Assembly: GCA_003154255.1 (NCBI GenBank)
Contig: PMCY01000041.1
Coordinates: 24,234-35,699 of the forward strand
Direction of reading: 5' to 3'
Source: Candidatus Aminicenantota bacterium
GTDB lineage: Bacteria; Acidobacteriota; Aminicenantia; Aminicenantales; UBA4085
Length of the DNA: 11,466 bases
Shown here: positions 5,647 to 11,466 of the stretch, in pieces
Numbering within the stretch: the stretch's first letter is position 1
Layout: the number at the start of each line of letters is the position of its first letter
Program-made: the position numbers and the translations under genes
Notes under the pieces: generated by a model
Databases searched by the model: none
Seen by the model: only the letters and a program-made list of their open reading frames with translations
What the model was told of the DNA's origin: nothing

Positions 5647-8073
5647 ATGTTCAAACGACTTCCCCCGTGGGCCGCGGCCTTGCTCCTCGTCGAAGCGGCG
5701 GGATTGTCTTTTTTCCTGGCCCTCGTCCGCCAATCGCCTGCCTATTCCATTGTTCGTCACGGGCTCAAGCTGGACAAGTCATCCCTGATCCCATTCCTTG
5801 GCCTGGGCGCGGCCGTCTTCGGCGGGCTGGTCATCCTCGTCTTGTCTCTGGCCCGGCGCGAAGCCGAGGCCTTCCGGGGCGATTTCCAGGCCCGGCTAAA
5901 AAGCGGCGTCCTGTCGACGACGCCCGTCCTGGCGCTGCTCTTCTCCCCCCTCCTGCTCGCCGATTATTGGGACCGCGACGATTTCCGCGAGCGTCTTCTC
6001 CTTCTGGGGATCTTCGTCCTGCTGGCCGCGGCCTATCTCAAGCTCAGCGAATGGGCGGACCTCGAGCGGAAGCGCCGCTGGACGCCCTCGGCCGTACTGC
6101 AGAAGTTTCTGAAGACGCCCCTGAAACGGCGCCTCATCCTTATGGGCGCCGCGGCTTTCGTCCTCTACACCGGCTGCGCCCTGCTCCTCGTACGCGAAGG
6201 CGTGGGCTTTTCGGGCGATGAGCCCAACTACCTGATGACGACCCACAGTCTTGTTTATGACCGGGACATCAACGTATACAACAATTATCTGCATAAGGAT
6301 TATTTCCACTTCTATTCGGAAAAAGAGAATCCCGGCCTCAAGCTGGACGTCTACGCCCGGCAGGGGCGGCGCGGGCCCGGCCACGACTATCCGATCAACC
6401 TGCCCGGGATTTCCGTGCTCATGGTCCCGTTCTACGCCCTGGCCCAACAGTTCGGCGACGGCTGGATCCGCAGCTTCCTCATCCGGGGCAGCCTGATCAT
6501 CTGGGCCGTGCTGTTGGGACTTCAGCTCTATCTCCTGGCCCGCGACCTTTGGAAGCGCGAAGTCCTGTCCCTGGGGCTCTGGGCACTCTACGGCTTAAGC
6601 GCACCCGTGCTTTTCTACGCCGTCCATCTCTACCCCGAGATCCCCATCGCCCTGTTCTCAACATACATCTACCGGATGGCCCGAAAAGGAAGCCCCCTGA
6701 ACACGAGACGCCTCCTGGGCATGGGCCTGTTGCTGGGTTCGTTTTTCTGGTTCGGCCTCAAGTTCAATATGATCTTCTGGCCCTTGCTGGCGGTCTGCGG
6801 CTATTATTTGTGGAAATCCGAGCCGCGCCGGGCCCGGATTCTGTGGCTGGCCGTCCCCGCCTTGGCCGGAATGGGATTGTTCTATGGGGCCGTCTGGGAC
6901 ATGTACGGAACGCTCTCTCCGTTCGCCGTCTATGATGGGACGGTCAGCGCCACGCAGTCCCAAGCCATCCTGCGGGCGTTTCTCGATCTGCCCCACGCGG
7001 CCCGCCTCGACTCGTTCTTCGATTATTTTCTGGACCAGCGCGACGGGCTCCTCCCCTATGCGCCTTTTTACGTCTTCGCCTTCCTGGGCCTCATCGGAAT
7101 GATCAAGCGGGCCCGCCGTGAGCTCATCGGCCTGCTCCTCATCGGAGCGCCCTTCGTCCTCAACTATGCGTTCTTCACCCACCGCCAGGGGTTCTGCCCG
7201 CCGGGCCGGGTGCTGGCCCCGCTCTCCTGGATCGGCGCCATAGCGGTGGGCCAGTTTCTGGCCCGGAACGGGCGACGCATCTTCACCTGGCTTTTCGGCC
7301 TGGCCGTCGCCGCCGGATTCGGCATATCAGGCGTCCTCTTGACTCACCCCCACTATCTCTACCAGCCGACAACCCACGACAATGCCCAGCGGGCCGCGGA
7401 CCTGTTCATCCATCTGGGCAACATCAAGCTTTTCCTGCCGCCCTGGCTGCCTTCATTCATCAAGATCGAGGGCGGCAATTCCGGATACATTCCAAACTAT
7501 CTTTGGATCGGCGGGATCGCCGTCTTCATCGCCGCTTACGTCCTTTTCGGTTCGCAACGGGGCCCTTCCCTGCCCCGGATCTTCCATTTCGCCGCGGCGG
7601 CGATCCTGCTGGGGGCGGCGGTATTCCTCTGGGTCCTCCATCCGCGTCCCGCTCTTTTCCCGGACTGGCGGGCAAGCTATGTGAGCGGTGAAGAGCTGGG
7701 ATTCTATATCCCTCCGGCGGGGTCAGGAATCATCGCCAAGGGAGAGGGCGAGATGTATCTGCATTTCGCCAAGCCGTACCGCTTCATCTTCGCCTCCCGC
7801 GATCCCCTCCGGCGGATCAAGCTGAAGGTCGGTTCGGAGAAGGGCGAGCACACCGCCCGCCTGACGTTTTTCGACAAGCCCCTGGACATCATCCCGACCT
7901 CCCGGGAATTCCGGCTCCTGCAATTCATGCCCCAGGCGGCCTACCGCTGGCGCGGCCTCTACATGTACGAGATCGGCGTCGATCTGCGCCAATCCTCGGA
8001 CGAATTCATGCCCGCCGCTCCTTATCTCCTGAAGATCACCCCGGTTCGGGAAAGACGCTCGAAGGGGATGTGA
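5647..8073 (+). CDS. Multi-pass membrane glycosyltransferase, GT-C/PMT-like (paralogue B)
   Basis: The 808-residue protein has the same plan as paralogue A: four or so early membrane segments, then one at about 160-182, then SGDEPNYLMT (D191, E192). LPGIS (252-256), LYPEI (328-332), DQRDGLL (463-469) and LPSFIKI (601-607) follow, and a soluble beta-rich domain runs from about 675. As in A, D-E in the first outer loop is the presumed catalytic or metal site. ATG 5647 is chosen over the longer in-frame start at 5575. The extra 24 residues (MPGFTGPPRKQGLTG...) are not membrane-like, the upstream promoter lies inside them, and only 5647 aligns residue-for-residue with the start of paralogue A. 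The gene ends 15 bases before the convergent HAD gene, with no hairpin terminator between them. It probably uses a lipid-linked sugar made by the adjacent GT2 enzyme. A and B differ enough to have distinct substrates, but neither substrate can be named. Confidence 0.83.
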   Translation: MFKRLPPWAAALLLVEAAGLSFFLALVRQSPAYSIVRHGLKLDKSSLIPFLGLGAAVFGGLVILVLSLARREAEAFRGDFQARLKSGVLSTTPVLALLFSPLLLADYWDRDDFRERLLLLGIFVLLAAAYLKLSEWADLERKRRWTPSAVLQKFLKTPLKRRLILMGAAAFVLYTGCALLLVREGVGFSGDEPNYLMTTHSLVYDRDINVYNNYLHKDYFHFYSEKENPGLKLDVYARQGRRGPGHDYPINLPGISVLMVPFYALAQQFGDGWIRSFLIRGSLIIWAVLLGLQLYLLARDLWKREVLSLGLWALYGLSAPVLFYAVHLYPEIPIALFSTYIYRMARKGSPLNTRRLLGMGLLLGSFFWFGLKFNMIFWPLLAVCGYYLWKSEPRRARILWLAVPALAGMGLFYGAVWDMYGTLSPFAVYDGTVSATQSQAILRAFLDLPHAARLDSFFDYFLDQRDGLLPYAPFYVFAFLGLIGMIKRARRELIGLLLIGAPFVLNYAFFTHRQGFCPPGRVLAPLSWIGAIAVGQFLARNGRRIFTWLFGLAVAAGFGISGVLLTHPHYLYQPTTHDNAQRAADLFIHLGNIKLFLPPWLPSFIKIEGGNSGYIPNYLWIGGIAVFIAAYVLFGSQRGPSLPRIFHFAAAAILLGAAVFLWVLHPRPALFPDWRASYVSGEELGFYIPPAGSGIIAKGEGEMYLHFAKPYRFIFASRDPLRRIKLKVGSEKGEHTARLTFFDKPLDIIPTSREFRLLQFMPQAAYRWRGLYMYEIGVDLRQSSDEFMPAAPYLLKITPVRERRSKGM

Positions 8074-8088
8074 AAAGGCTGCGGACCG

Positions 8089-8769
8089 TCAGTTGATGAG
8101 GATGGCGCGGATCTCTTCGGCGGAGTCCACCAGATGCGTCGGATGGTGGCGCCCTAGAAACTCCCGGCGATGGAAGCCCCAGCTGACGGCGATGATGTCG
8201 ACGGGGATTTTCTGGCAGGCCTCGATATCCCGGACTTCGTCGCCGACATAGATGACGTTCTCCCTGGTCAAGCCGTGTTTATGGAGCAGGTGCAGGAGGG
8301 CCCGGTTCTTGCCCAGAAAATTCGATTCGGAGTGGATGAAATCGAAGACATCCAGCCCGCGTGAGCGAAGGAGTTTGCGGACGTTCTCTTCGGAATTGGA
8401 GGTCAGGATCCCCAGTCCGAAACCCTTGGCCTTCAATTCAAGGACCAGGTCGCGGATGCCGGGAAAGAGGGCCACCTCGTGCATCCGGTGATGGAGCTCC
8501 TTCTGGGAACGGATCATGAGCCCCGGCACCTTGACCAGGGGAATCTTGTACTTTTTGATGATTTCGGAGTTGGAGAGCCCGCGTAAATCCTCGACGTCCT
8601 TGTCGTTCAGGGGTTTGAAATGGAATTCTTCCGCGTGTTCATTGATCATGCGGATGATGGCGGAGAGGGTGTCGGCGATGGTGCCGTCAAAATCGAAGAT
8701 CAGGGTGCAGGGGTTCGTTCGTCCCGCGGGATGGACAAGAATCTGTTCGCCGGCGGATTCGTTCGACAT
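8089..8769 (-). CDS. HAD-superfamily hydrolase, phosphoglycolate-phosphatase-like
   Basis: The 226-residue protein carries all four HAD motifs: LIFDFDGTIADT (nucleophile D26, acid D28), ILTSNS (121-126), K154 in FLGKNRAL, and YVGDEVRD (174-181) for magnesium. The segment between motifs I and II is a helical C1 cap of about 80 residues, as in Gph/PpaX-type phosphatases. These remove phosphate from small cytoplasmic metabolites; the exact substrate cannot be read from sequence. Two starts are possible. ATG 8769 lies 10 bases after GAGG (8780-8783), while an in-frame GTG 8775 lies only 4 bases after it, so ATG is preferred with moderate certainty. About 20 N-terminal residues precede the first strand. 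The gene has its own promoter in the gap after tsaD, and it converges on paralogue B with a 15-base gap. Confidence 0.88.
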   Translation of the reverse strand: MSNESAGEQILVHPAGRTNPCTLIFDFDGTIADTLSAIIRMINEHAEEFHFKPLNDKDVEDLRGLSNSEIIKKYKIPLVKVPGLMIRSQKELHHRMHEVALFPGIRDLVLELKAKGFGLGILTSNSEENVRKLLRSRGLDVFDFIHSESNFLGKNRALLHLLHKHGLTRENVIYVGDEVRDIEACQKIPVDIIAVSWGFHRREFLGRHHPTHLVDSAEEIRAILIN

Positions 8770-8788
8770 GCGCACATAACCTCATATT

Positions 8789-8817
8789 ATTGTACCGCTC
8801 ACTTTCCGGCGAGTCAA
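8789..8817 (-). promoter_or_regulatory. Sigma-70-type promoter of the HAD hydrolase gene
   Basis: On the minus strand, TTGACT (8817-8812), a 17-base spacer and TACAAT (8794-8789) match the consensus at 5 of 6 in each box. This is the best promoter in the window. Transcription should start near 8782, giving a leader of about 13 bases that barely includes the GAGG ribosome site. It sits in the 72-base gap after the tsaD stop, so the HAD gene need not depend on readthrough. Confidence 0.7.
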
Positions 8818-8841
8818 ACGGACCGCGGCAGGGCGGCGCGA

Positions 8842-9927
8842 TCAGCCGCCGAAAAGGCTGCGCGGATAGGCGTCGAGCTCGAGGGCCGGCGGAATGGGAA
8901 CGCCGGCCCGAATCCTGGCCAGGGCCAGGGCGCCGACCATGGCCGCGTTGTCCGTGCAGAGCTTCCCCGAAGGAATGGCCCAGCGCAATCCGCCGGAACG
9001 GGCGGCTTCCTCGAAACGTTTCCGCAACCGGGCGTTCCGGGCCACGCCCCCGCAGAGGACAAGGGCGCGGGGATCGGTGCGTTCGGCGGCCCTTAGTAGG
9101 TTCTCGATCAGGGCCCGGACGACGGCCGACTCGAAGCTGGCCAGGAAATCGGGCAGGCGGGGATGATCCTTGGCGATCCGGTTTTCGCGGATGATCCGCA
9201 GGGCGGCCGTCTTGAGTCCGCTGAAGCTGAAGTCGAGGCTGCGGTCGGACATCCGGGGAAGGGCGAATTCAAAGGCCGCGGGATCTCCGGGTTCAGCCAG
9301 CCGCTGGATGACGGGCCCGCCGGGATAACCCAATTCGAGAAACTTGGCCACCTTGTCCAGGGCCTCTCCGGCGGCATCATCGCGCGTCCGGCCAAGCCTC
9401 TCATAGAGCAGCGGCTCTTTCAACAGGAATAGCGACGTATGTCCGCCCGAAACAATCAGGGCCAGGGCCGGATAAGGCGTCTCGGGATGCTCGAGGAAGG
9501 CCGCTTGGATATGGGCCTGGACATGGTCGACCCCGACGAGCGGCTTGCCGCGGACATAGGCCAGCCCCTTGGCGAAGGACACACCGACGAGGAGCGATCC
9601 GATCAGGCCGGGCCCCTGGGTGACGGCGAAGACGTCGATGCCGGCCAGAGGCACGCCCGCGGCCGTCAGGCTTTCCCGGACGACCGGATCAATGGACTTC
9701 AGATGCTGACGGGAAGCGAGTTCCGGCACGACGCCTCCGAAAGGGGCGTGGATTTCGTCCTGGGACAGGACGATGTTGCTGAGGACGCGGGCCTCTCCGT
9801 CCGGGACGGCGGCCGCGGTCTCACCCCTGCCGCCGGCTTTGCCGCCGTCGAGTGTTAAGCTTCCGCTGCCTTCCAATACGGCAGCGGAAGTTTCATCACA
9901 CGAGGTTTCAATGGCTAGAACGTGCAT
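8842..9927 (-). CDS. tsaD: tRNA N6-adenosine threonylcarbamoyltransferase TsaD (Kae1/YgjD family)
   Basis: TsaD transfers threonylcarbamoyl from TC-AMP to A37 of tRNAs reading ANN codons, working with TsaB and TsaE in the cytoplasm. The 361-residue product opens with MHVLAIETSCDETS and has GGVVPELASRQH (64-75). The metal histidines H135 and H139 lie in DHVQAH. It also has VSGGHTSL (159-166), SFSGLKTA (234-241), GGVARNARLR (293-302) and CTDNAAMVG (324-332). ATG 9927 is chosen because it begins at the conserved MHVLAIETSCDET; an upstream in-frame start at 9948 adds seven non-conserved residues. It is some 15-25 residues longer than the bacterial proteins I know, because of a glycine- and alanine-rich insertion at about 20-46 between the N-terminal motif and the next conserved strand. 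The gene lies 32 bases after mtnA and may be cotranscribed with it, although a TATAAT also stands 9 bases before its ATG. tsaB and tsaE are not in view. Confidence 0.96.
   Translation of the reverse strand: MHVLAIETSCDETSAAVLEGSGSLTLDGGKAGGRGETAAAVPDGEARVLSNIVLSQDEIHAPFGGVVPELASRQHLKSIDPVVRESLTAAGVPLAGIDVFAVTQGPGLIGSLLVGVSFAKGLAYVRGKPLVGVDHVQAHIQAAFLEHPETPYPALALIVSGGHTSLFLLKEPLLYERLGRTRDDAAGEALDKVAKFLELGYPGGPVIQRLAEPGDPAAFEFALPRMSDRSLDFSFSGLKTAALRIIRENRIAKDHPRLPDFLASFESAVVRALIENLLRAAERTDPRALVLCGGVARNARLRKRFEEAARSGGLRWAIPSGKLCTDNAAMVGALALARIRAGVPIPPALELDAYPRSLFGG
9860..9890. repeat. Perfect 11-base inverted repeat (hairpin) inside the 5' end of tsaD
   Basis: CTTCCGCTGCC (9860-9870) and GGCAGCGGAAG (9880-9890) are perfect reverse complements around a 9-base loop. 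Two more A-T pairs lie beyond a one-base mismatch. On the tsaD mRNA it falls at codons 13-23, bridging the conserved DETS motif and the start of the insertion. On the plus strand it is followed only by TTT, so it is not a good terminator. Confidence 0.7.
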
Positions 9928-9936
9928 GGCCTCGCC

Positions 9937-9942
9937 ATTATA
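9937..9942 (-). promoter_or_regulatory. Candidate -10 box (TATAAT) just upstream of tsaD
   Basis: A perfect TATAAT on the minus strand lies 9 bases before ATG 9927 in the 32-base mtnA-tsaD gap. No -35 match is seen at 16-18 bases, where the sequence is the mtnA 3' end. If used, it would give a leader of only two or three bases. Confidence 0.3.
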
Positions 9943-9959
9943 GCGCAAATGGCAGGGAC

Positions 9960-10985
9960 TCAGCGGAGAGCGGCGATGGTCCGTTCGAACGGCGGGCGGA
10001 CCACGCCTTTCTCCGTAATGATCGCTGTGATGTAGCGATGCGGAGTCACATCAAAGGCCGGGTTACGCACCGCGGCCGCCGGGGGGACGATCAAACGCCC
10101 GTTGATCTCCCGCACTTCGGCGGCGGGACGCTCCTCGATGGGAATCAGGCCGCCCTGTTCGAGCGAGAAGTCGAAGGTGCTGAGCGGCGCGGCCACATAG
10201 AACGGGATCCCGTTTTCTTTGCCCAGAACGGCCACGGAGTACGTGCCGATCTTGTTGGCCGTGTCGCCGTTGCGGGCGATGCGGTCGGCGCCGACGACGG
10301 CCAGGGAAATCTCCCCTTTCTGCATCAGCCAACCGGCCATGTTATCGGTGATGACCTTGTAGGGAATGCCGAGCCTCTCCAACTCCCAAGCGGTCAGGCG
10401 GGCGCCCTGCAGGAACGGCCGGGTTTCGTCGGCAAATACCCGGATCCGGCGGCCCGCCTCCCAAGCCGATCGGATGACGCCGATGGCGGTGCCATAGCCC
10501 GCCGTGGCCAGCCCGCCCGCGTTGCAATGGGTCAGGACGGTGTCGCCGTCCTTGATCAACTCGGCGCCGTGCGCGCCGATCCGTCGGCAGATGTCCTCGT
10601 CTTCGTGATCGATGGCCGTGGCTTCGTCGAGAAGCCGCTGCTTGAGCGCGGCCAAGGGCCGTTCTTTTTGTTCCTCGAAGATGGCCTTCATCCGCTCCAG
10701 GGCCCAAAAGAGATTGCGGGCCGTGGGCCGCGTCCGGAAGAGCCGCCGCTGGATACGGTCATATTCGGCTTCGAGGTCGTCGCGATCGCTGAGACGCGCG
10801 ACGCCCAAGGCCACTCCATAAGCGGCGGCGACTCCGATGGCCGGCGCGCCGCGGATGATCATGGTCTCGATGGCCGCGGCGACCTGCTCCTCGTCGGCGC
10901 ATTCGACATAGGTCTCCTCGAGCGGCAGCCGCCGCTGGTCGATCATCACCACCTTCCCGTCTTTCCATTCGATCGTCGGATGCAT
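9960..10985 (-). CDS. mtnA: Methylthioribose-1-phosphate isomerase MtnA
   Basis: MtnA converts 5-methylthioribose-1-phosphate to 5-methylthioribulose-1-phosphate in the methionine salvage pathway (cytoplasm). At 341 residues it has the usual length. The eIF2B-like fold is shown by [15 protein letters not shown] (43-57), RPTARNL (86-92), [14 protein letters not shown] (152-165, catalytic C154) and [18 protein letters not shown] (231-248, catalytic D234). Such proteins are sometimes misnamed as eIF2B alpha subunits; the cysteine and aspartate pair supports the isomerase. GAGG (10992-10995) stands 6 bases before ATG 10985. No other salvage gene lies in the window, so mtnK or phosphorylase partners must be elsewhere, or the enzyme serves a partial salvage shunt. 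tsaD follows after 32 bases. Confidence 0.96.
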   Translation of the reverse strand: MHPTIEWKDGKVVMIDQRRLPLEETYVECADEEQVAAAIETMIIRGAPAIGVAAAYGVALGVARLSDRDDLEAEYDRIQRRLFRTRPTARNLFWALERMKAIFEEQKERPLAALKQRLLDEATAIDHEDEDICRRIGAHGAELIKDGDTVLTHCNAGGLATAGYGTAIGVIRSAWEAGRRIRVFADETRPFLQGARLTAWELERLGIPYKVITDNMAGWLMQKGEISLAVVGADRIARNGDTANKIGTYSVAVLGKENGIPFYVAAPLSTFDFSLEQGGLIPIEERPAAEVREINGRLIVPPAAAVRNPAFDVTPHRYITAIITEKGVVRPPFERTIAALR

Positions 10986-11013
10986 GCTCGTCCTCGCTTG
11001 AAGTATGGGCTCT

Positions 11014-11070
11014 ATTATACGGGAGTCCCTCGTGGTCTCACAGTTTTCAATATTTTGTTTATTTTAAATG
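11014..11070 (-). promoter_or_regulatory. Candidate mtnA promoter: TATAAT with AT-rich upstream tract
   Basis: A perfect TATAAT (11019-11014, minus strand) lies 28 bases before the mtnA ATG. The -35 position is poor (TGTGAG at 17 bases). A strongly AT-rich stretch at about 11044-11070, unusual in this GC-rich window, sits just upstream of it, where an UP element would act. Confidence 0.45.
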
Positions 11071-11257
11071 AATCAGCGTGGTTTAGGCTTTCGAGGTGTC
11101 CCGCTCGGAAAGAATGGGAGGTCGGAGCGACCCTTTTGACCCGAGCCTCCTATCCCGATTTACAAATAAAATGGGCAGCCGAGGGGCGTACGGGGGCAAA
11201 CCCGTGCGATGGGCTTTGCAATCCTCAGCGAAGCAAGGACGACGAAGCGGGCACGGT

Positions 11258-11300
11258 TCCTCCTCATTACAAGCGATATCCTTCCAATCTATGAGGAGGA
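11258..11300. repeat. 10-base perfect inverted repeat with 23-base loop
   Basis: TCCTCCTCAT (11258-11267) and ATGAGGAGGA (11291-11300) are exact reverse complements. On either strand one arm is a strong Shine-Dalgarno-like purine run that the stem would hide, but no gene follows it. There is no T-run after either arm, so a terminator is unlikely. Confidence 0.55.
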
Positions 11301-11325
11301 GAGCGAAGGAGGCGCGTCGGAGCGA

Positions 11326-11346
11326 GTTTTCCACGCCGGGGAAAAC
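11326..11346 (-). repeat. 7-base hairpin about 40 bases after the lepA stop
   Basis: GTTTTCC (11326-11332) and GGAAAAC (11340-11346) form a perfect stem with a 7-base loop. On the minus strand it lies 39 bases after the lepA stop codon. It may protect or end the lepA mRNA, but no U-tract follows (TCGCTCCG), so it is not a standard intrinsic terminator. Confidence 0.35.
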
Positions 11347-11385
11347 GAGCGCGTTTTGACTTGCCTGCCTCCCCCGACTCCCCAC

Positions 11386-11466
11386 CTATTTGACCTCGAG
11401 GATGGCCAGGAACGCCTCCTGGGGGATATCAATCTTGCCGACCGTCCGCATGCGCTTCTTGCCGGC
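11386..11466 (-). CDS. lepA: Elongation factor 4 (LepA), C-terminal end (5' part outside window)
   Basis: Only the last 26 codons and the TAG stop (11388-11386) are visible. They read AGKKRMRTVGKIDIPQEAF and then LAILEVK. The GKKRM...G.(V/I)(D/E)(I/L)PQEAFLA(I/V)L pattern is the very conserved end of LepA, a ribosome-associated GTPase that acts during translation elongation or initiation. Compared with the E. coli protein as I remember it, the match runs through the whole fragment, so the end looks intact. The GTPase domains cannot be checked. A 400-base gap follows before mtnA. Confidence 0.9.
   Translation of the reverse strand, partial: AGKKRMRTVGKIDIPQEAFLAILEVK

Larger units (their letters stand above)
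11071..11385. other. Non-coding stretch between lepA and mtnA with internal repeats and hairpins
   Basis: I see no recognisable gene here. Open frames exist on both strands (about 100 residues on minus, 87 on plus) but they overlap each other and resemble no family I know. GTCGGAGCGA occurs at 11121-11130 and 11316-11325. Each copy is followed by TTTTGAC, then GCCTCC and CCCGA, giving an imperfect larger direct repeat. Two perfect inverted repeats (11258-11300 and 11326-11346) and a possible CCGTGC/GCACGG pairing add structure. It could hold a structured RNA, a dispersed repeat or a decayed gene; the sequence alone does not decide. Confidence 0.4.

Noticed and set aside
8074..8088. Terminator between paralogue B and the HAD gene
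   Set aside because: Only 15 bases separate the convergent stops, and no hairpin with a T-run is present.
9860..9893. Hairpin in tsaD as an intrinsic terminator
   Set aside because: It is inside a conserved coding region and only three T residues follow on the plus strand; on the tsaD strand there is no U-tract.
9852..11294. 480-codon open frame on the plus strand
   Set aside because: It lies opposite mtnA and the tsaD start, both clear family members. It arises from high GC at third positions, and the translation shows no family-like motif.
11083..11385. 100-codon minus-strand open frame directly after the lepA stop
   Set aside because: No ribosome site, no recognised family, a competing plus-strand frame and strong nucleotide repeats; treated as non-coding.

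Overview
The window is GC-rich, densely packed bacterial DNA. The export outer-membrane protein with a signal peptide at the left edge points to a diderm (Gram-negative-type) bacterium. The sigma-70-like promoters and the tsaD, lepA and mtnA genes confirm it is bacterial. No marker fixes the phylum; an Acidobacteriota/Aminicenantota-like lineage is a guess from gene style only. I see no insertion sequence, CRISPR array, tRNA or rRNA.

Left part (1-8073) is a cell-surface or glycan-type accessory region. A TolC-family outer-membrane factor (minus, cut by the window edge) is followed by a radical SAM protein with a second C-terminal cysteine cluster and an extra C-terminal beta-rich region (714-2267, minus). 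Two large paralogous multi-pass membrane proteins of GT-C/PMT-like type lie on the plus strand (2381-4756 and 5647-8073). Between them, on the minus strand, is a soluble Dpm1-like family 2 glycosyltransferase (4707-5516). A reasonable model is that the GT2 enzyme loads a sugar onto a polyprenyl phosphate and the two membrane enzymes use such lipid-linked sugars on the outer face of the inner membrane. The acceptor and the role of the radical SAM enzyme are unknown.

Right part (8089-11466) is housekeeping and entirely minus strand: the lepA 3' end, a 400-base intergenic stretch with internal repeats and hairpins, mtnA (methylthioribose-1-phosphate isomerase), tsaD (t6A tRNA modification) and a HAD-family phosphatase with its own good promoter. 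mtnA and tsaD are 32 bases apart and may be cotranscribed.

Points of note: both GT-C paralogues appear to start at or next to their own transcription start (leaderless, no Shine-Dalgarno, same promoter-to-ATG geometry). The first paralogue and the GT2 gene overlap tail-to-tail by 50 bases. tsaD has a glycine-rich insertion next to the N-terminal motif, and a perfect 11-base inverted repeat lies at that junction. The lepA-mtnA gap may hold a structured RNA or a dispersed repeat.
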